DNA from: Ectocarpus siliculosus | Lineage: Eukaryota; Sar; Phaeophyceae; Ectocarpales; Ectocarpaceae | DNA length: 64,000 nucleotides | Direction: 5' to 3' | Assembly (NCBI GenBank): GCA_000310025.1 | Contig: FN649741.1 | Location: 4,401,521-4,465,520 of the forward strand | In this document: positions 1 to 8,956 of the stretch, in pieces | How the letters are laid out: every line of letters starts with the position of its first letter | How positions within the stretch are numbered: the stretch's first letter is position 1 | Notes under the pieces: generated by a model | The model's input: only the letters and a program-made list of their open reading frames with translations | Told to the model about the DNA's origin: nothing | The model's database searches: none | Position numbers and translations under genes: made by a program

Positions 1-785
1 TGTTTGATCTCTTCCACGTCTCGGGAAAAGTCGGCAAGCGCTGGCGCTGTTTTTCGTCTCGACGCGCAGTAGTTCTCGTGAAGCTTCACGTACTTGGCAT
101 TAATGTCAGCAATTCCACCAGTGATATCACGCACCCATATCCTATCAAAGGTCACTCTCTGCTCCGGAGTCATTTTGTTCCGGAATGTCTCAAAGACGCC
201 AACAAGTCTCCCAGCAAGGTTTGCTCTGTCCGGCAAGAGACTCGAGAGAGGATGCACGAACGACTCAAACACCGTCAACACGGCGTCATCGAAGGACCCC
301 TGGGACGCCTTGTGTTGCGCGTAGAATGATATAGCCTCGAACAACTTCCCGTCCGGGAGCACCGACACCATGTCACAACGCGGGTCGATGAAATGGATGC
401 GCTTCGCACACCCACCGGGACAATGCCGAGAGTTGATCTTCATCACCTCGAGACAGCTCCTGAGATTGTTGAGGATCCCAACATCAACCGCTGAGCAGGC
501 TTGCGCGACGGATGTCTTGATCCCCGTTTTAGGGGTCATGATGTCATAGGCGTGGATGAAGTTTTCCACCAGCACATGCACACCACTAGTTTTCTGAAGT
601 ATTTCCGACGCGAGAGAGGAAAAGTGTCTTTGCTGAGGACACGAGCCTTTGTTGGCGTGTTCTTCACTAAACACGTACAGCTTGCCGGTGGTTGTCGCAT
701 CCCACACCGTCAAGCGCCACGGACCCGAGACCGGGCTGCCTGACCCGACTCCCACGATGTCATCCAACACCTGTCGATCACTCAT
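1..785 (-). CDS. Hypothetical protein, partial (3' end off the left edge)
   Basis: Reading the minus strand from an ATG at 785 gives about 261 codons without a stop to base 1, so the gene continues outside the window. The protein starts MSDRQVLDDIVG and has a Cys-rich stretch near the middle (SRHCPGGCAKRIHFIDPRCD). I do not recognise the family. The start is set by an upstream stop (an ATG followed directly by TGA) and by the ATGTTT-type promoter element about 20 nt upstream. No signal peptide or membrane segment is apparent. It is divergent from the gene at 875. I am confident it is coding because the frame is long, open and of normal composition; its role is unknown. Confidence 0.8.
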   Translation of the reverse strand, partial: MSDRQVLDDIVGVGSGSPVSGPWRLTVWDATTTGKLYVFSEEHANKGSCPQQRHFSSLASEILQKTSGVHVLVENFIHAYDIMTPKTGIKTSVAQACSAVDVGILNNLRSCLEVMKINSRHCPGGCAKRIHFIDPRCDMVSVLPDGKLFEAISFYAQHKASQGSFDDAVLTVFESFVHPLSSLLPDRANLAGRLVGVFETFRNKMTPEQRVTFDRIWVRDITGGIADINAKYVKLHENYCASRRKTAPALADFSRDVEEIK

Positions 786-802
786 CGACCCTTTATCACA
801 TA

Positions 803-815
803 GAAAACATTAAAT
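803..815 (-). promoter_or_regulatory. ATGTTT-type promoter element
   Basis: On the minus strand this reads ATTTAATGTTTTC, about 20 nt before the start at 785. It is one example of an element found upstream of many genes here. Function is inferred from recurrence and position only. Confidence 0.5.
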
Positions 816-874
816 AGCCCCGAAGCGTCCAAAACACAAACTTTAAAATATTTACATCATCGAGTACGCAAACT

Positions 875-1747
875 ATGTTTCTCGTGTACGTCCCGGTGAT
901 CTTTGTGTCTCTGTACTTCTGTGCGAAAAGCGCACACCGCTGTCTTCCTACTCCTGCGCTCCGTGCTGTTTCGCGAGTTGTTAGCGAGGTCGTCATCGCG
1001 GCGGCCTTCACAGCAGCACGGATATGCAGATACGCTATGGCGACACGGTCTGCATACATATGGGATACGCGAGGCCGCCTGGGCAACGGGGTTATCGTGG
1101 GCGTACTCGATACATTGCTCCGGGTTGACGCAGATCAGACGCGCGTGGACACCTCTTCCGGACACGCATCGATTGAAATACTGCAAGCGGTTGCGACCGT
1201 GCGCCAGGGAGACTGCGACATCACGAATGTCCTGGGCGACATGTGGGCCGACGGCGACGGCCTACGCATGGAAGTTCCCATCGAGGTGGCTCTCGATGGC
1301 GTGCGTCGCGGAAACGATTCTGATTCTGCTGAAGACGTGGAAGTGACGGTGAGGATCAGATATCGCGGACACAGCAACGAATCCAAACGGTACCCGGCGG
1401 AAACGTTTTCGGCGAGGTACACGTGCAAGGGCTCGCAGACGTTCCGATTCCCGCCATACGCGTCTTCGGAAAGCATCCGCCGCGGACTTGGCACGCCGCG
1501 AATTCTTCGTTGTAACTTCGCGGAAGACAATGGAAAGTTGTTGCTCGGACGGGAGGCCACGGAGTCCGCCGGTCTTCGACGCAACTTTTACGAAAATGTC
1601 CAAGACGATCCGTGCCTTCTGAGAAACGTCGTCACATTCATCGAGCCTTCTGCCCGGTTCCAGGAGCAGCAGCCACTTGTCGTGACCACATCAAAGTCCA
1701 ATTTGAAGATATTTTGCAACTCAAAGCAGCCAACCAAGCTCGCTTAG
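875..1747 (+). CDS. Hypothetical protein with hydrophobic N-terminus
   Basis: A 290-residue protein beginning MFLVYVPVIFVSLYFC, a probable signal anchor or signal peptide, followed by a mostly soluble domain with many charged residues and no motif I recognise. The first codons (ATGTTTCTCG) resemble the promoter element used elsewhere, so the true start could lie downstream, for example at MATRSAYIWD near 1037; the hydrophobic N-terminus would then be an artefact. Its 3' end overlaps the convergent cyclin-like gene by 27 bp. The coding call is good, the start is uncertain and the function is unknown. Confidence 0.7.
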   Translation: MFLVYVPVIFVSLYFCAKSAHRCLPTPALRAVSRVVSEVVIAAAFTAARICRYAMATRSAYIWDTRGRLGNGVIVGVLDTLLRVDADQTRVDTSSGHASIEILQAVATVRQGDCDITNVLGDMWADGDGLRMEVPIEVALDGVRRGNDSDSAEDVEVTVRIRYRGHSNESKRYPAETFSARYTCKGSQTFRFPPYASSESIRRGLGTPRILRCNFAEDNGKLLLGREATESAGLRRNFYENVQDDPCLLRNVVTFIEPSARFQEQQPLVVTTSKSNLKIFCNSKQPTKLA

Positions 1748-2164
1748 CACGAGAAACTCGATCTCTTGGTGTACATCCATGGTGACCGCAGCGACTTCCC
1801 GCAAGTCTTGGACGAAGTTGCAACTGAGTACCTCGTCGTACCCGAGCCACTTCAGTGCTATGTGGATGCAAACGATCATGTACAATTCTTTTCGATGTTC
1901 CTTGACCAGCATATTCGCCCATATCTTGGACCTAACTCTCATCCAATACGTGAGCGCCAACACAAAGTACTGTTTCGAGAGATTTCTTTTCGTGACCCAT
2001 TCCAAAAAGTATGCTCGCTCCTCGTCGGTCACGGGAGATGCGGCAATTTCCACTGGCTGCTGATACAACGCGTACGTCGCGTTCAATGAGTCTCGTGGCT
2101 TCTTGGACAGGCGGCAGACGCTCCTCCTCTTTGCCGCAGCCGGACGAGGTGGGCGAGGTGGCAT
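1721..2164 (-). CDS. Cyclin-like protein
   Basis: A 147-residue protein with a basic, Pro-rich N-terminus and a C-terminal cyclin-box-like helical region (residues about 60-147). The pattern is that of cyclin N domains: ALTYWMR, then a helix with IVCIHIALKWLGYDE, then a final helix ending EFLVLSELGWLL, matching the family's conserved K-E and LGW-L ends. Only one cyclin fold fits in this length. Inference: it could bind a host or viral CDK and push the host cell into a replication-competent state. It shares a 27-bp convergent overlap with the upstream plus-strand gene. Similarity is by eye, so moderate confidence for the family. Confidence 0.7.
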   Translation of the reverse strand: MPPRPPRPAAAKRRSVCRLSKKPRDSLNATYALYQQPVEIAASPVTDEERAYFLEWVTKRNLSKQYFVLALTYWMRVRSKIWANMLVKEHRKELYMIVCIHIALKWLGYDEVLSCNFVQDLREVAAVTMDVHQEIEFLVLSELGWLL

Positions 2165-2225
2165 CGGGGTGGATTTTGAAATCGGCGTAGAAATTAAAAA
2201 ACACAGAAAAATGTTTGCGGGAAAC

Positions 2226-2828
2226 TCAAGACTTGCGCTCGAAGCGTTTCTCGGTGACCCGATCGTGTTTCATGTCTCCCTGGCGCGTAAACCCGAACTC
2301 GTCGAATCCACCCCCGGGGTTGCGTACTTTGGTGTACTCGAGGACCTGGAAGCTTCCGCGTTTCAAATCGCCGTGCGACGAGGCCAGCTCTTCCGGAATG
2401 ATGGAGTCGGAGAACATGCTGTGCACATCTGCTCCGAGAAGTCCCATCAGTGAGGACGCAGGCGACTGAGAAGGCACTGCTTGCACAGAACCAAGCAGAG
2501 AGCCAATGTTACTGAGAGCACCGACGGCACCGAATGGTTCAAATGGTTGGAATGACTCGTAAGGAACCATGTTGGTGCCGGAGTCGCGCTCGTCTCTGGC
2601 AAAGGTCTCGATACCTATCGACTCGTCATACTTTTGTCTCGCATCGGCATCCGTGAGCGTCTCTCGCGCGCTCTTGAAAAAGCGAATCAGTTCATTCTTT
2701 TCGGAGTTTCTCTTGTCCGATTCTCTGACTTCGTTCACCAGCTGCCGCGTCTTGCGCCTGATCTTGTCGGCTGACGCGTCGGCGCTGACGCCTATGGCGT
2801 CGTACAAGTTCGGCGCAGTGTTTTCCAT
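2226..2828 (-). CDS. J-domain-like protein lacking HPD
   Basis: A 200-residue protein from the ATG of MENTAPNLYDAIG. Residues about 8-70 look like a DnaJ domain: NLYDAIGVSADAS, a basic second helix, then FKSARETLTDADARQKYDE, which is the classic end of a J-domain. The HPD tripeptide that stimulates Hsp70 ATPase is not present between the helices, so Hsp70 coupling is doubtful. The rest is Ser/Pro/Gly-rich and ends in a basic tail. The reading frame extends further 5', but those residues are encoded by AT-rich intergenic sequence and I consider them non-coding. Confidence 0.65.
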   Translation of the reverse strand: MENTAPNLYDAIGVSADASADKIRRKTRQLVNEVRESDKRNSEKNELIRFFKSARETLTDADARQKYDESIGIETFARDERDSGTNMVPYESFQPFEPFGAVGALSNIGSLLGSVQAVPSQSPASSLMGLLGADVHSMFSDSIIPEELASSHGDLKRGSFQVLEYTKVRNPGGGFDEFGFTRQGDMKHDRVTEKRFERKS

Positions 2829-2987
2829 ACCCGGGAACTTGTGAAAAGAAAGCAACATTATATTTCTCGTCGCGGAATTCTTTGTATGTAAGATACGGAG
2901 ATCAAAAGAGTTCAATGATCAAGTTGAGCGACGACGCCGTGAGTGAAGTTCGATCGATGGTGCTCAGCAACGACAGCCGTTGCGCAA

Positions 2988-3155
2988 ATGGGGAAAGACA
3001 TGAACGACTACTGTCACAGAGAAGGAAACTGGAGCCGGTCTCTCCCGATCAAACGCGCGTACATGGAGGAGACCGGTCCGTACGAAAGCACATTGGCGTC
3101 AGTCTTGTTGTCATTGCCGAAGAGTGTCGTGAATCTGGTGTGCGAGTTCATGTGA
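2988..3155 (+). CDS. Small hypothetical protein
   Basis: A 55-residue reading frame from MGKDMNDYCHREG to a C-terminus with the pattern LASVLLSLPKSVVNLVCEF, which looks like the first helices of an F-box (LP..V.N.V.EF) but is too short to be sure. It fills the gap between the J-like gene and the kinase. A longer frame on another phase of the same strand (2882-3175) is less protein-like. Weakly supported. Confidence 0.4.
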   Translation: MGKDMNDYCHREGNWSRSLPIKRAYMEETGPYESTLASVLLSLPKSVVNLVCEFM

Positions 3156-3211
3156 CCAGGCACCATTCTGAGTAAAAATTATGCTCGACTATACCAACAA
3201 CGGCAAACGCA

Positions 3212-4117
3212 ATGAATCTAGATCAATTGAAAAGGTGGCCTTTTCCCGAACAAGAGTTTTTGGGCCGAGGAGCTTTCGGCAACGTGATGCGAGGACTCTA
3301 CTGTGGCACACCGGTGGCCGTCAAAGAGTTACTGACAGGACAGGGCCAGATGCCTGACGTGCGTCGACAGGCGAAGGAGGAGCTTCTGAAAGAGATTGGT
3401 ACTCTGATGGAGTTTCGTCATCCGAACATCGTGTGCATGATCGCGTACGATTCGAGATACATTGTGATGGACATGTACAAAGGGAATGCCAAGAAATTGA
3501 GATCGATGGATGAGGTGGCCGTTGTTGGAAGAGATTGCATGCGAGGCATCTCGTACATGCACCGGCACGGCAGATGCGTCGTTCACGGCGACATCAAGCC
3601 CGACAACATTCTGGTGAACATCGATTCCAAAGGAACCATCTACAAGGCCGCGCTCGGTGACGTCGGCCTGGCGCGTTCGTGTGCCAAGTGCTTGCGGACG
3701 AAAGGATTCTCGGGAACACCGGGGTACATGCCCATGCCAAATCCCGTCGTCGACAGCACACACGACATTTACGCACTCGCCGTAAGCCTGTTGGACGCTT
3801 TCCTCGGGGCTCACCCGGGAGATGTTCACACGAGGAACGACGAGCACGGCCTGGAAGACAACACGATGGTAGCATTAGGACAGTTTCCTCACCGGGAGTC
3901 CCAAAAAGTGCTGTCGGATATGCTCATGTCGTACAGGGATGGTGACCTCCAGAACAACCCCGAGAAGAAAGGGGAATTCTTTCAAAACATTATCGTGCAG
4001 TGGGAAAACCTCGTTTCGAGAACCAGCGCTACCGCACCGAAGATCACGTCGTACGCGTCGGATCCGATGCAGAGCAGCCAAACATCAATGTCTATGGAGA
4101 GTACTCAAACAAAATAA
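3212..4117 (+). CDS. Serine/threonine protein kinase
   Basis: A 301-residue protein kinase. Visible motifs in order: glycine loop GRGAFGNV (residue about 19), VAVKEL lysine, HGDIKPDNIL catalytic loop (HRD changed to HGD), GDVGLA in place of DFG, and GTPGYMP in the activation segment. The catalytic Asp, Lys and Asn are kept, so activity is likely. The C-terminus is a Ser/Thr/Gln-rich tail. No membrane segment. It is the first of three Ser/Thr-kinase-like proteins in the window and is not a close copy of the other two. Likely target: host signalling or virion proteins (inference). Confidence 0.9.
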   Translation: MNLDQLKRWPFPEQEFLGRGAFGNVMRGLYCGTPVAVKELLTGQGQMPDVRRQAKEELLKEIGTLMEFRHPNIVCMIAYDSRYIVMDMYKGNAKKLRSMDEVAVVGRDCMRGISYMHRHGRCVVHGDIKPDNILVNIDSKGTIYKAALGDVGLARSCAKCLRTKGFSGTPGYMPMPNPVVDSTHDIYALAVSLLDAFLGAHPGDVHTRNDEHGLEDNTMVALGQFPHRESQKVLSDMLMSYRDGDLQNNPEKKGEFFQNIIVQWENLVSRTSATAPKITSYASDPMQSSQTSMSMESTQTK

Positions 4118-4255
4118 TATTGGTTCGAGCTCCCCGCAGCCACTTTTGAGCTGTTTCTCTTTACTTTTTTCAACTGATTTTTTTACGTCTGTGTAGATCA
4201 CTTTTTTATGATTTTATATTGTCAGCCAATAACAACAAAGTAAATTCACCCCTCG

Positions 4256-5068
4256 ATGTCTGTCGTTGGGATTTTGGGGAACGGAGAAATCGGATCGTCT
4301 CTTCACAGAGTGTACCAACTCGCAGGAGACGCAGACGTCATTGTGAGAGATCCTATTCAAGGGCTCGACGCCAGCTTGTCCCACTGCGGTGTTGTGAACG
4401 TTTGCATCCCGTTCCGTAATTATGACGAATTCGTGACAGCTTTGCGCGATCTGGCGTTGCGAGAGGGCTGCGTGGTCATTATCCAATCTACCGTTGCAGT
4501 CGGATGCACCGATCGCGTGCAGGCAGATTTGCCAACCTTGGTCTGTGCGCAGTCGCCTGTGCGTGGCGTTCACCCGCACTTGACCGACGGTTTGCTGACT
4601 TTCGATAAGTACGTGGGCGTGAGCGATCGGTTCGCCGGAGACGATGCCATCGAGTCGTTCCTTACGCAGCACATGAAGTCACTGGGGATGAAACCAGTGG
4701 TGTGTCGAGCGAAGGAGTCCGAACTGGCGAAGTTGATATCAACAACTCTGTACGGTGTCAACATCGCGGCCATCACCGATGTTTCAAAGCTCTGCGATGA
4801 TGCCGGAGTCGACTTCGAAAAAGTGTTCACCCAGTGGCAGACGGGATACAATGCCGGATACACAGCTCTTGGAAAATCGAACGTGTGTCGCCCCGTGCTC
4901 ACACCGATCCCTGAAAACGAGGAGGACGGAAAACAAGTCATCGGCGGACACTGCATTCTGTCCAACTGCTGCATCCTCGAGAGGGAGATGGAGGAGACGA
5001 CGTTGTCGTCGTTTGTCCTCCGGTACTCCGACGAACGACACCCGCGACACAGGGCGCAATCGTTGTGA
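4256..5068 (+). CDS. UDP-sugar dehydrogenase-like NAD-binding protein, short form
   Basis: A 270-residue protein with an N-terminal Rossmann motif GILGNGEIG (residues about 5-13), the STVAVG loop (about residue 83), and a second helical domain with the ELAKLISTTLYGVNIAAITD pattern of the UDP-glucose/GDP-mannose dehydrogenase family. Near the end IGGHC fits the catalytic-Cys region of this family, but the usual third, UDP-binding domain is absent, since the family is commonly 400 residues or more. It may therefore act on a different or smaller substrate. It lies 42 bp before a chitin/hyaluronan-synthase-like gene, which suggests a glycan pathway. An AT-rich element (TTTTATATTGTCA) precedes it. 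Confidence 0.7.
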   Translation: MSVVGILGNGEIGSSLHRVYQLAGDADVIVRDPIQGLDASLSHCGVVNVCIPFRNYDEFVTALRDLALREGCVVIIQSTVAVGCTDRVQADLPTLVCAQSPVRGVHPHLTDGLLTFDKYVGVSDRFAGDDAIESFLTQHMKSLGMKPVVCRAKESELAKLISTTLYGVNIAAITDVSKLCDDAGVDFEKVFTQWQTGYNAGYTALGKSNVCRPVLTPIPENEEDGKQVIGGHCILSNCCILEREMEETTLSSFVLRYSDERHPRHRAQSL

Positions 5069-5071
5069 AAT

Positions 5072-5085
5072 AAAAAATAATGTTT
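5072..5085 (+). promoter_or_regulatory. ATGTTT-type promoter element
   Basis: AAAAAATAATGTTT lies about 25 nt before the glycosyltransferase start at 5111, just after the stop of the dehydrogenase gene. This suggests the glycosyltransferase has its own promoter rather than depending on read-through. Function inferred from recurrence. Confidence 0.5.
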
Positions 5086-5110
5086 CCTGTGATGAAAACA
5101 GAAGCATGGA

Positions 5111-6607
5111 ATGATTCTCGGCCTCAAGAAAAACCTCCTGTTTGTTTCGTATCTGTTCTTCAATGCTCTACTAACGCTATTGCTTCTAAGACTCGATCAC
5201 GGCTTCATCATCGTATCGATATTCGTTGTCGGCGGACACTTGAGAGATGTGATCAACATAGCATACCAATCACTTCACATGCACAGGATACTCAGGCGCT
5301 GTGCCGACATTCCTGACGACGACGCCGAGATAGTTGTTGGTTGCTTGGTCCCGGTGTACAATGAGGAGCCTTCGATGTTGAAGAAGAATCTGGATGCTCT
5401 GACTACACAGAGGTTGTCGAAAAACACCAAGTTGGTGGTGATGCTTCTCTTCGACGGACTGACTGAACTCAACGCAGATCTTTTCAGCTCGGTCGTCAAT
5501 ACCATTGGTCTTGACGCTGGCTGCGCTGAAGAGCAATGGTTTCCGAGTTGGAAGAGCAAGTTGCTGAAGAAGTTGGTGTACAAGATCGGCACGTACAATG
5601 ACACGCCGGTAATCCTGTCGTTCAAAGAGAGCAACTCGGGGAAAAAAGACTCTCTCATCATCGGGGAAAACTTCATCGTGCTCGGCATCCCGAGGATCGA
5701 ATCTCTAGACGTACGACGAGTGGATTTTATTTACCACACGGACGGTGACACCATTTCCGACAAGAACTGTTTGAACGAGATGGTCAAGTCTCTCGTGGAT
5801 GATCCAGACCTCGACGGCGTCTCTGGACTGCTGAGGACATACCTCAAGGACGACGCGACCTTCACGGAAAGTGCGTTCGTCGCCATGCAAGATTTCCAGT
5901 ACTTCTTCTCCATCATCATTCGTAGGATGACGGAGAGCATAATGAACTCCACCATCTGCCTCCCGGGATGCTCCAACATGATCAGGGTTAGCGAGAAGAC
6001 TAACGTTGCCATTGAAAAATACGGAAACCTCCCGGTCAACAAGAGCGGTCTGGTGCAGACAGTCACGCGCATGCAGGGAACCGACCGACGATACACCACG
6101 CTCTTGCTCAGACAGGGTTCCAAGCTACAGATGAATTGGCGTGCTTTCGTTCACACGGAGCCACCGCTGAACGCGAGTGCGTTTGTGAATCAACGCAGAC
6201 GTTGGTCTTCAAACTCTTTTTTCAACTCGATGATCACGCTGTACTCCGAAAAAATCCCAGTGTACATCAAGCTTTCGAACCTTATCGACATCGCACGAGT
6301 CTTCACCACGATATTCCGCGTGATATCATACTTGTGCTTTTGGGTTTACGTCAAGAATTTTTCCCTTGTGAACATCGTGTTTTTCTCTATGTTCATTGCA
6401 CTTCCGTATCTCTACGCCTTCGCCTGGATATTCTGTATCGTCTCAGAGTGGAAGCAGATGATAGCCGGTTTCTTTTTGAACAAGATCTTCATGCCTTTTT
6501 TATCCGTGGTAGCGGTGACAAAGATGTTTTTCACTGCGACCGATTTCGCCTGGGGCAGCAGCAGACTGACACCGCCAGTCGCTGACTGCACTAAACCTGA
6601 TTTCTGA
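5111..6607 (+). CDS. Family 2 glycosyltransferase, chitin/hyaluronan-synthase-like
   Basis: A 498-residue membrane glycosyltransferase. Two hydrophobic segments come first (about residues 8-50), then the GT2 domain with a DGDT metal-binding motif (about residue 211), VSGLLRTY, a TICLPGCSNMIR segment near residue 280 typical of chitin synthases, and QRRRW near residue 360, the acceptor/polymer-channel motif of processive synthases. Three or four C-terminal membrane helices follow (about 395-480). These features point to a processive synthase of a beta-linked polysaccharide at a membrane. Whether it makes chitin or hyaluronan cannot be told from sequence. It overlaps the convergent membrane gene by 17 bp. 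Confidence 0.85.
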   Translation: MILGLKKNLLFVSYLFFNALLTLLLLRLDHGFIIVSIFVVGGHLRDVINIAYQSLHMHRILRRCADIPDDDAEIVVGCLVPVYNEEPSMLKKNLDALTTQRLSKNTKLVVMLLFDGLTELNADLFSSVVNTIGLDAGCAEEQWFPSWKSKLLKKLVYKIGTYNDTPVILSFKESNSGKKDSLIIGENFIVLGIPRIESLDVRRVDFIYHTDGDTISDKNCLNEMVKSLVDDPDLDGVSGLLRTYLKDDATFTESAFVAMQDFQYFFSIIIRRMTESIMNSTICLPGCSNMIRVSEKTNVAIEKYGNLPVNKSGLVQTVTRMQGTDRRYTTLLLRQGSKLQMNWRAFVHTEPPLNASAFVNQRRRWSSNSFFNSMITLYSEKIPVYIKLSNLIDIARVFTTIFRVISYLCFWVYVKNFSLVNIVFFSMFIALPYLYAFAWIFCIVSEWKQMIAGFFLNKIFMPFLSVVAVTKMFFTATDFAWGSSRLTPPVADCTKPDF

Positions 6608-7421
6608 GCGTGTCAAATTTCTGGCGAGAAGCGATATCTCGAGCAACTTCCGCCGCATCGAGAGTATTGGGGAGAATGAAGTTGATTTGGTCGAGATAAG
6701 GCTTGACCATGTTCGCGAAAGCATCCAAGTATCCCGCGTGTTTGTGGTTGCAACCGGCCTTGCCCGGTCCCGGGCACGCGTCCAAGGCGTTTGCAATCTC
6801 AGTAAAGACTTTTCTCTCAAGGTCGTTCTCCATGAACACAAAGTATAGTTTTTTAGCCACCACGACAACGGCGACCGCGATTACCGCTGCCGCAGCGACG
6901 CTCGTCTGCAAATCTAGCGGCGAAGCCAGCTTTAGACCGGCTGAGAAAAGCCCCAATGGAACACAGAAGAACATCGCGTACTGCATAAACATATTGGTGC
7001 CGGTAAAATTCGATAGTGTTCTCTGTCGCCGGACGACGTCAAACACCAACACCGCAACGAATGCCGCGAAGAAAGCGGCGCTTCCCGCGACAGCGGTAGC
7101 GTTCGACGGTTGGTCCACCACCTCGCCGAGGTCTCGATTACGATTCCTCCTCTGCGCCATCAAGTACGTTGTTGTCCACGCGACCAGAGCAACGATTGCT
7201 GCCGCCCCGAACTTTGCCGTGTTGAGCGCGAGAAAGGTGCTGTATCCCGACGAGTAAGCTTCGGCAGCCTTCATGAAGTACTCTTCCAACCGCCGGGTCT
7301 GATTTCGAGCCATCGCATGTTTCGCTACATCACCAGCGGATTTCCCGGTAGCCACGGCCGTACCCGCTTGCAACAAGCCGTTGCCGAATGTTGAAGTCAC
7401 GACGTTTGATAGGAAGTCCAT
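6591..7421 (-). CDS. Multi-pass membrane protein, hypothetical
   Basis: A 276-residue protein with about four hydrophobic segments: around AAAIVALVAWTTTYL, AAFFAAFVAVLVFDVV, YAMFFCVPLGLFSAGL and VAAAAVIAVAVVVVAKKL. The soluble C-terminal part of about 80 residues contains a small Cys pair (CPGPGKAGC). I do not recognise the family. The start at 7421 sits about 18 nt from an ATGTTT-type element (7439-7449 on the minus strand). Candidate virion or ER-membrane protein (inference). Confidence 0.75.
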   Translation of the reverse strand: MDFLSNVVTSTFGNGLLQAGTAVATGKSAGDVAKHAMARNQTRRLEEYFMKAAEAYSSGYSTFLALNTAKFGAAAIVALVAWTTTYLMAQRRNRNRDLGEVVDQPSNATAVAGSAAFFAAFVAVLVFDVVRRQRTLSNFTGTNMFMQYAMFFCVPLGLFSAGLKLASPLDLQTSVAAAAVIAVAVVVVAKKLYFVFMENDLERKVFTEIANALDACPGPGKAGCNHKHAGYLDAFANMVKPYLDQINFILPNTLDAAEVARDIASRQKFDTLRNQV

Positions 7422-7459
7422 GCTTTGGTAACTCTACGAAAACATTATAAACTTGCAAA

Positions 7460-7858
7460 TCAGCGTTCTCTAAAATCATCCGAGGTTGTTCTTTTACCCA
7501 CAATTTTTCTCACCCGATCGACCACGTCGCTGATTCTGTATTGATACACGGGGCTGCCCACCGCTACCCCAAGCTTCGAAGGTCCTCCGCCAGTTTTTAA
7601 GTGGATGAGGCTCAGCATCATTGACAGGACAACAAACACTGGATATACCATCGCAAAGACACCCTGAAGGTTGGAAGCTCTACCCCCCAAGGCGCATCTC
7701 CGGATAAAACGGATCTGAAGAGCTATGGACGCTGTCAGTGCCAGCGATCCCTTCAAGAAAGCCGACGTTCCAGCGATCGACGGGCGCGATTGATAGAGGA
7801 CCAGCAAAGATGGGACAATGAGAAGAGGTGGCGCGACGTAATTGGCAACAACGGACAT
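7460..7858 (-). CDS. Small multi-pass membrane protein, hypothetical
   Basis: A 132-residue protein starting MSVVANYVAPPLLIVP, with three or four hydrophobic segments and a basic C-terminal tail. The open frame runs on to 8122 in the 5' direction, but that part overlaps the RFC gene and is not protein-like. I chose 7858 because the minus strand has AAATATATGTTTG about 20 nt upstream, the promoter element of this genome. No recognised family. Confidence 0.7.
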   Translation of the reverse strand: MSVVANYVAPPLLIVPSLLVLYQSRPSIAGTSAFLKGSLALTASIALQIRFIRRCALGGRASNLQGVFAMVYPVFVVLSMMLSLIHLKTGGGPSKLGVAVGSPVYQYRISDVVDRVRKIVGKRTTSDDFRER

Positions 7859-7917
7859 GCTCCTGGGTTGTATGACAAACATATATTTAATTTCGAACAT
7901 TTGGTCAAATGTGTTTC

Positions 7918-8892
7918 TCAGTCGAACGTTTCGGCGATGCTCCACAACATTGCCGCGAGCTGAAGGTACGACGACGCACCGCTCGCCACCCTGTTCTGCA
8001 CCAATCCGATGACCTTGGCAATCTCGATACGCTGCGATTCTCGGACGTCCAGCACCGACAACGCTCGGAAAAAGCTTGCAAGGATGTCCATCGGCGAGTA
8101 TCCCTCGCCTCCTTTGCCACATAGCCCCCTCAGCTTCTTACATGCCTCGACATACCCCCCTCTGTTCCGGAGGAGGTCGACAATTTCTACGATCTTTGCC
8201 GGCTGCGGAGAGCGACATGTTCGGTATACGTTTTCCGATGTTAGTCTGCGAAACCCGGAGACAATCGAAGATAGGCTGTTGATCGCAGACCTCAAGTCTC
8301 CGTCCGCAACGCACGCCAGAGCTCCGATGCCACCGAGGTCGTACTCGACGCCGGCCATGTCACAAACCTGACGAACTCTCAAACAAAGCTGAGCGTCCTC
8401 AACTTTCGAAAACCTCAGTATCGCACATCTGCTCTGAATCGGTTCGATGATTTTGGTGGAGTTGTTGCAGACTATGATGAACCGCGTCGTGCTCGAGTAA
8501 ACATCCATGATCCGTCGCAGTGCCTGAAAAGCCCCAGGTGTCATGGAGTCCGCCTCGTCGAGGACGACAATCTTCGCAATTGCGGGGGTTGCTTCCGTGC
8601 CGACCCTCCCTCGCGCGAAGTTCTTGACGGTCGTCCTCACGTTGTCGATGCCCCTCTCGTCGAACGAACTGAGACGAAGTATTCTGGCACCACGGTTTTC
8701 TGGGATCATCGCTTTGCACAAGATATCAACACAGGCCGTCTTCCCGCAACCGGACGGGCCACATATCAGCAGATTGGGAATCGAAAGTCCCTTGGTCGCG
8801 AGATTGGATAGCAACGAGATTGATTTCTCGTTGCCAACGACTTCACTGAAGCACAGCGGTCGGTACTTTTCAACCCACGGTTGGGTGCTCAT
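7918..8892 (-). CDS. Replication factor C small subunit (clamp loader ATPase)
   Basis: A 324-residue AAA+ protein beginning MSTQPWVEKYRP, the signature start of RFC small subunits. Walker A GPSGCGKT is at residues 45-52, Walker B VVLDEAD near 108, and the SRC arginine-finger motif (QSRCAILRF) near 150, followed by the three-helix collar region. It should load the PCNA encoded at 51279 onto DNA for the polymerase at 13795; a second, larger loader-like ATPase lies at 57816. The longer frame to 9333 is read-through into the neighbouring gene. Confidence 0.95.
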   Translation of the reverse strand: MSTQPWVEKYRPLCFSEVVGNEKSISLLSNLATKGLSIPNLLICGPSGCGKTACVDILCKAMIPENRGARILRLSSFDERGIDNVRTTVKNFARGRVGTEATPAIAKIVVLDEADSMTPGAFQALRRIMDVYSSTTRFIIVCNNSTKIIEPIQSRCAILRFSKVEDAQLCLRVRQVCDMAGVEYDLGGIGALACVADGDLRSAINSLSSIVSGFRRLTSENVYRTCRSPQPAKIVEIVDLLRNRGGYVEACKKLRGLCGKGGEGYSPMDILASFFRALSVLDVRESQRIEIAKVIGLVQNRVASGASSYLQLAAMLWSIAETFD

Positions 8893-8956
8893 TCGATTAC
8901 AGGAGCGACACCACCTACAATGATTTAAACATGTACTCATTCGAAGTTGAAACTCT

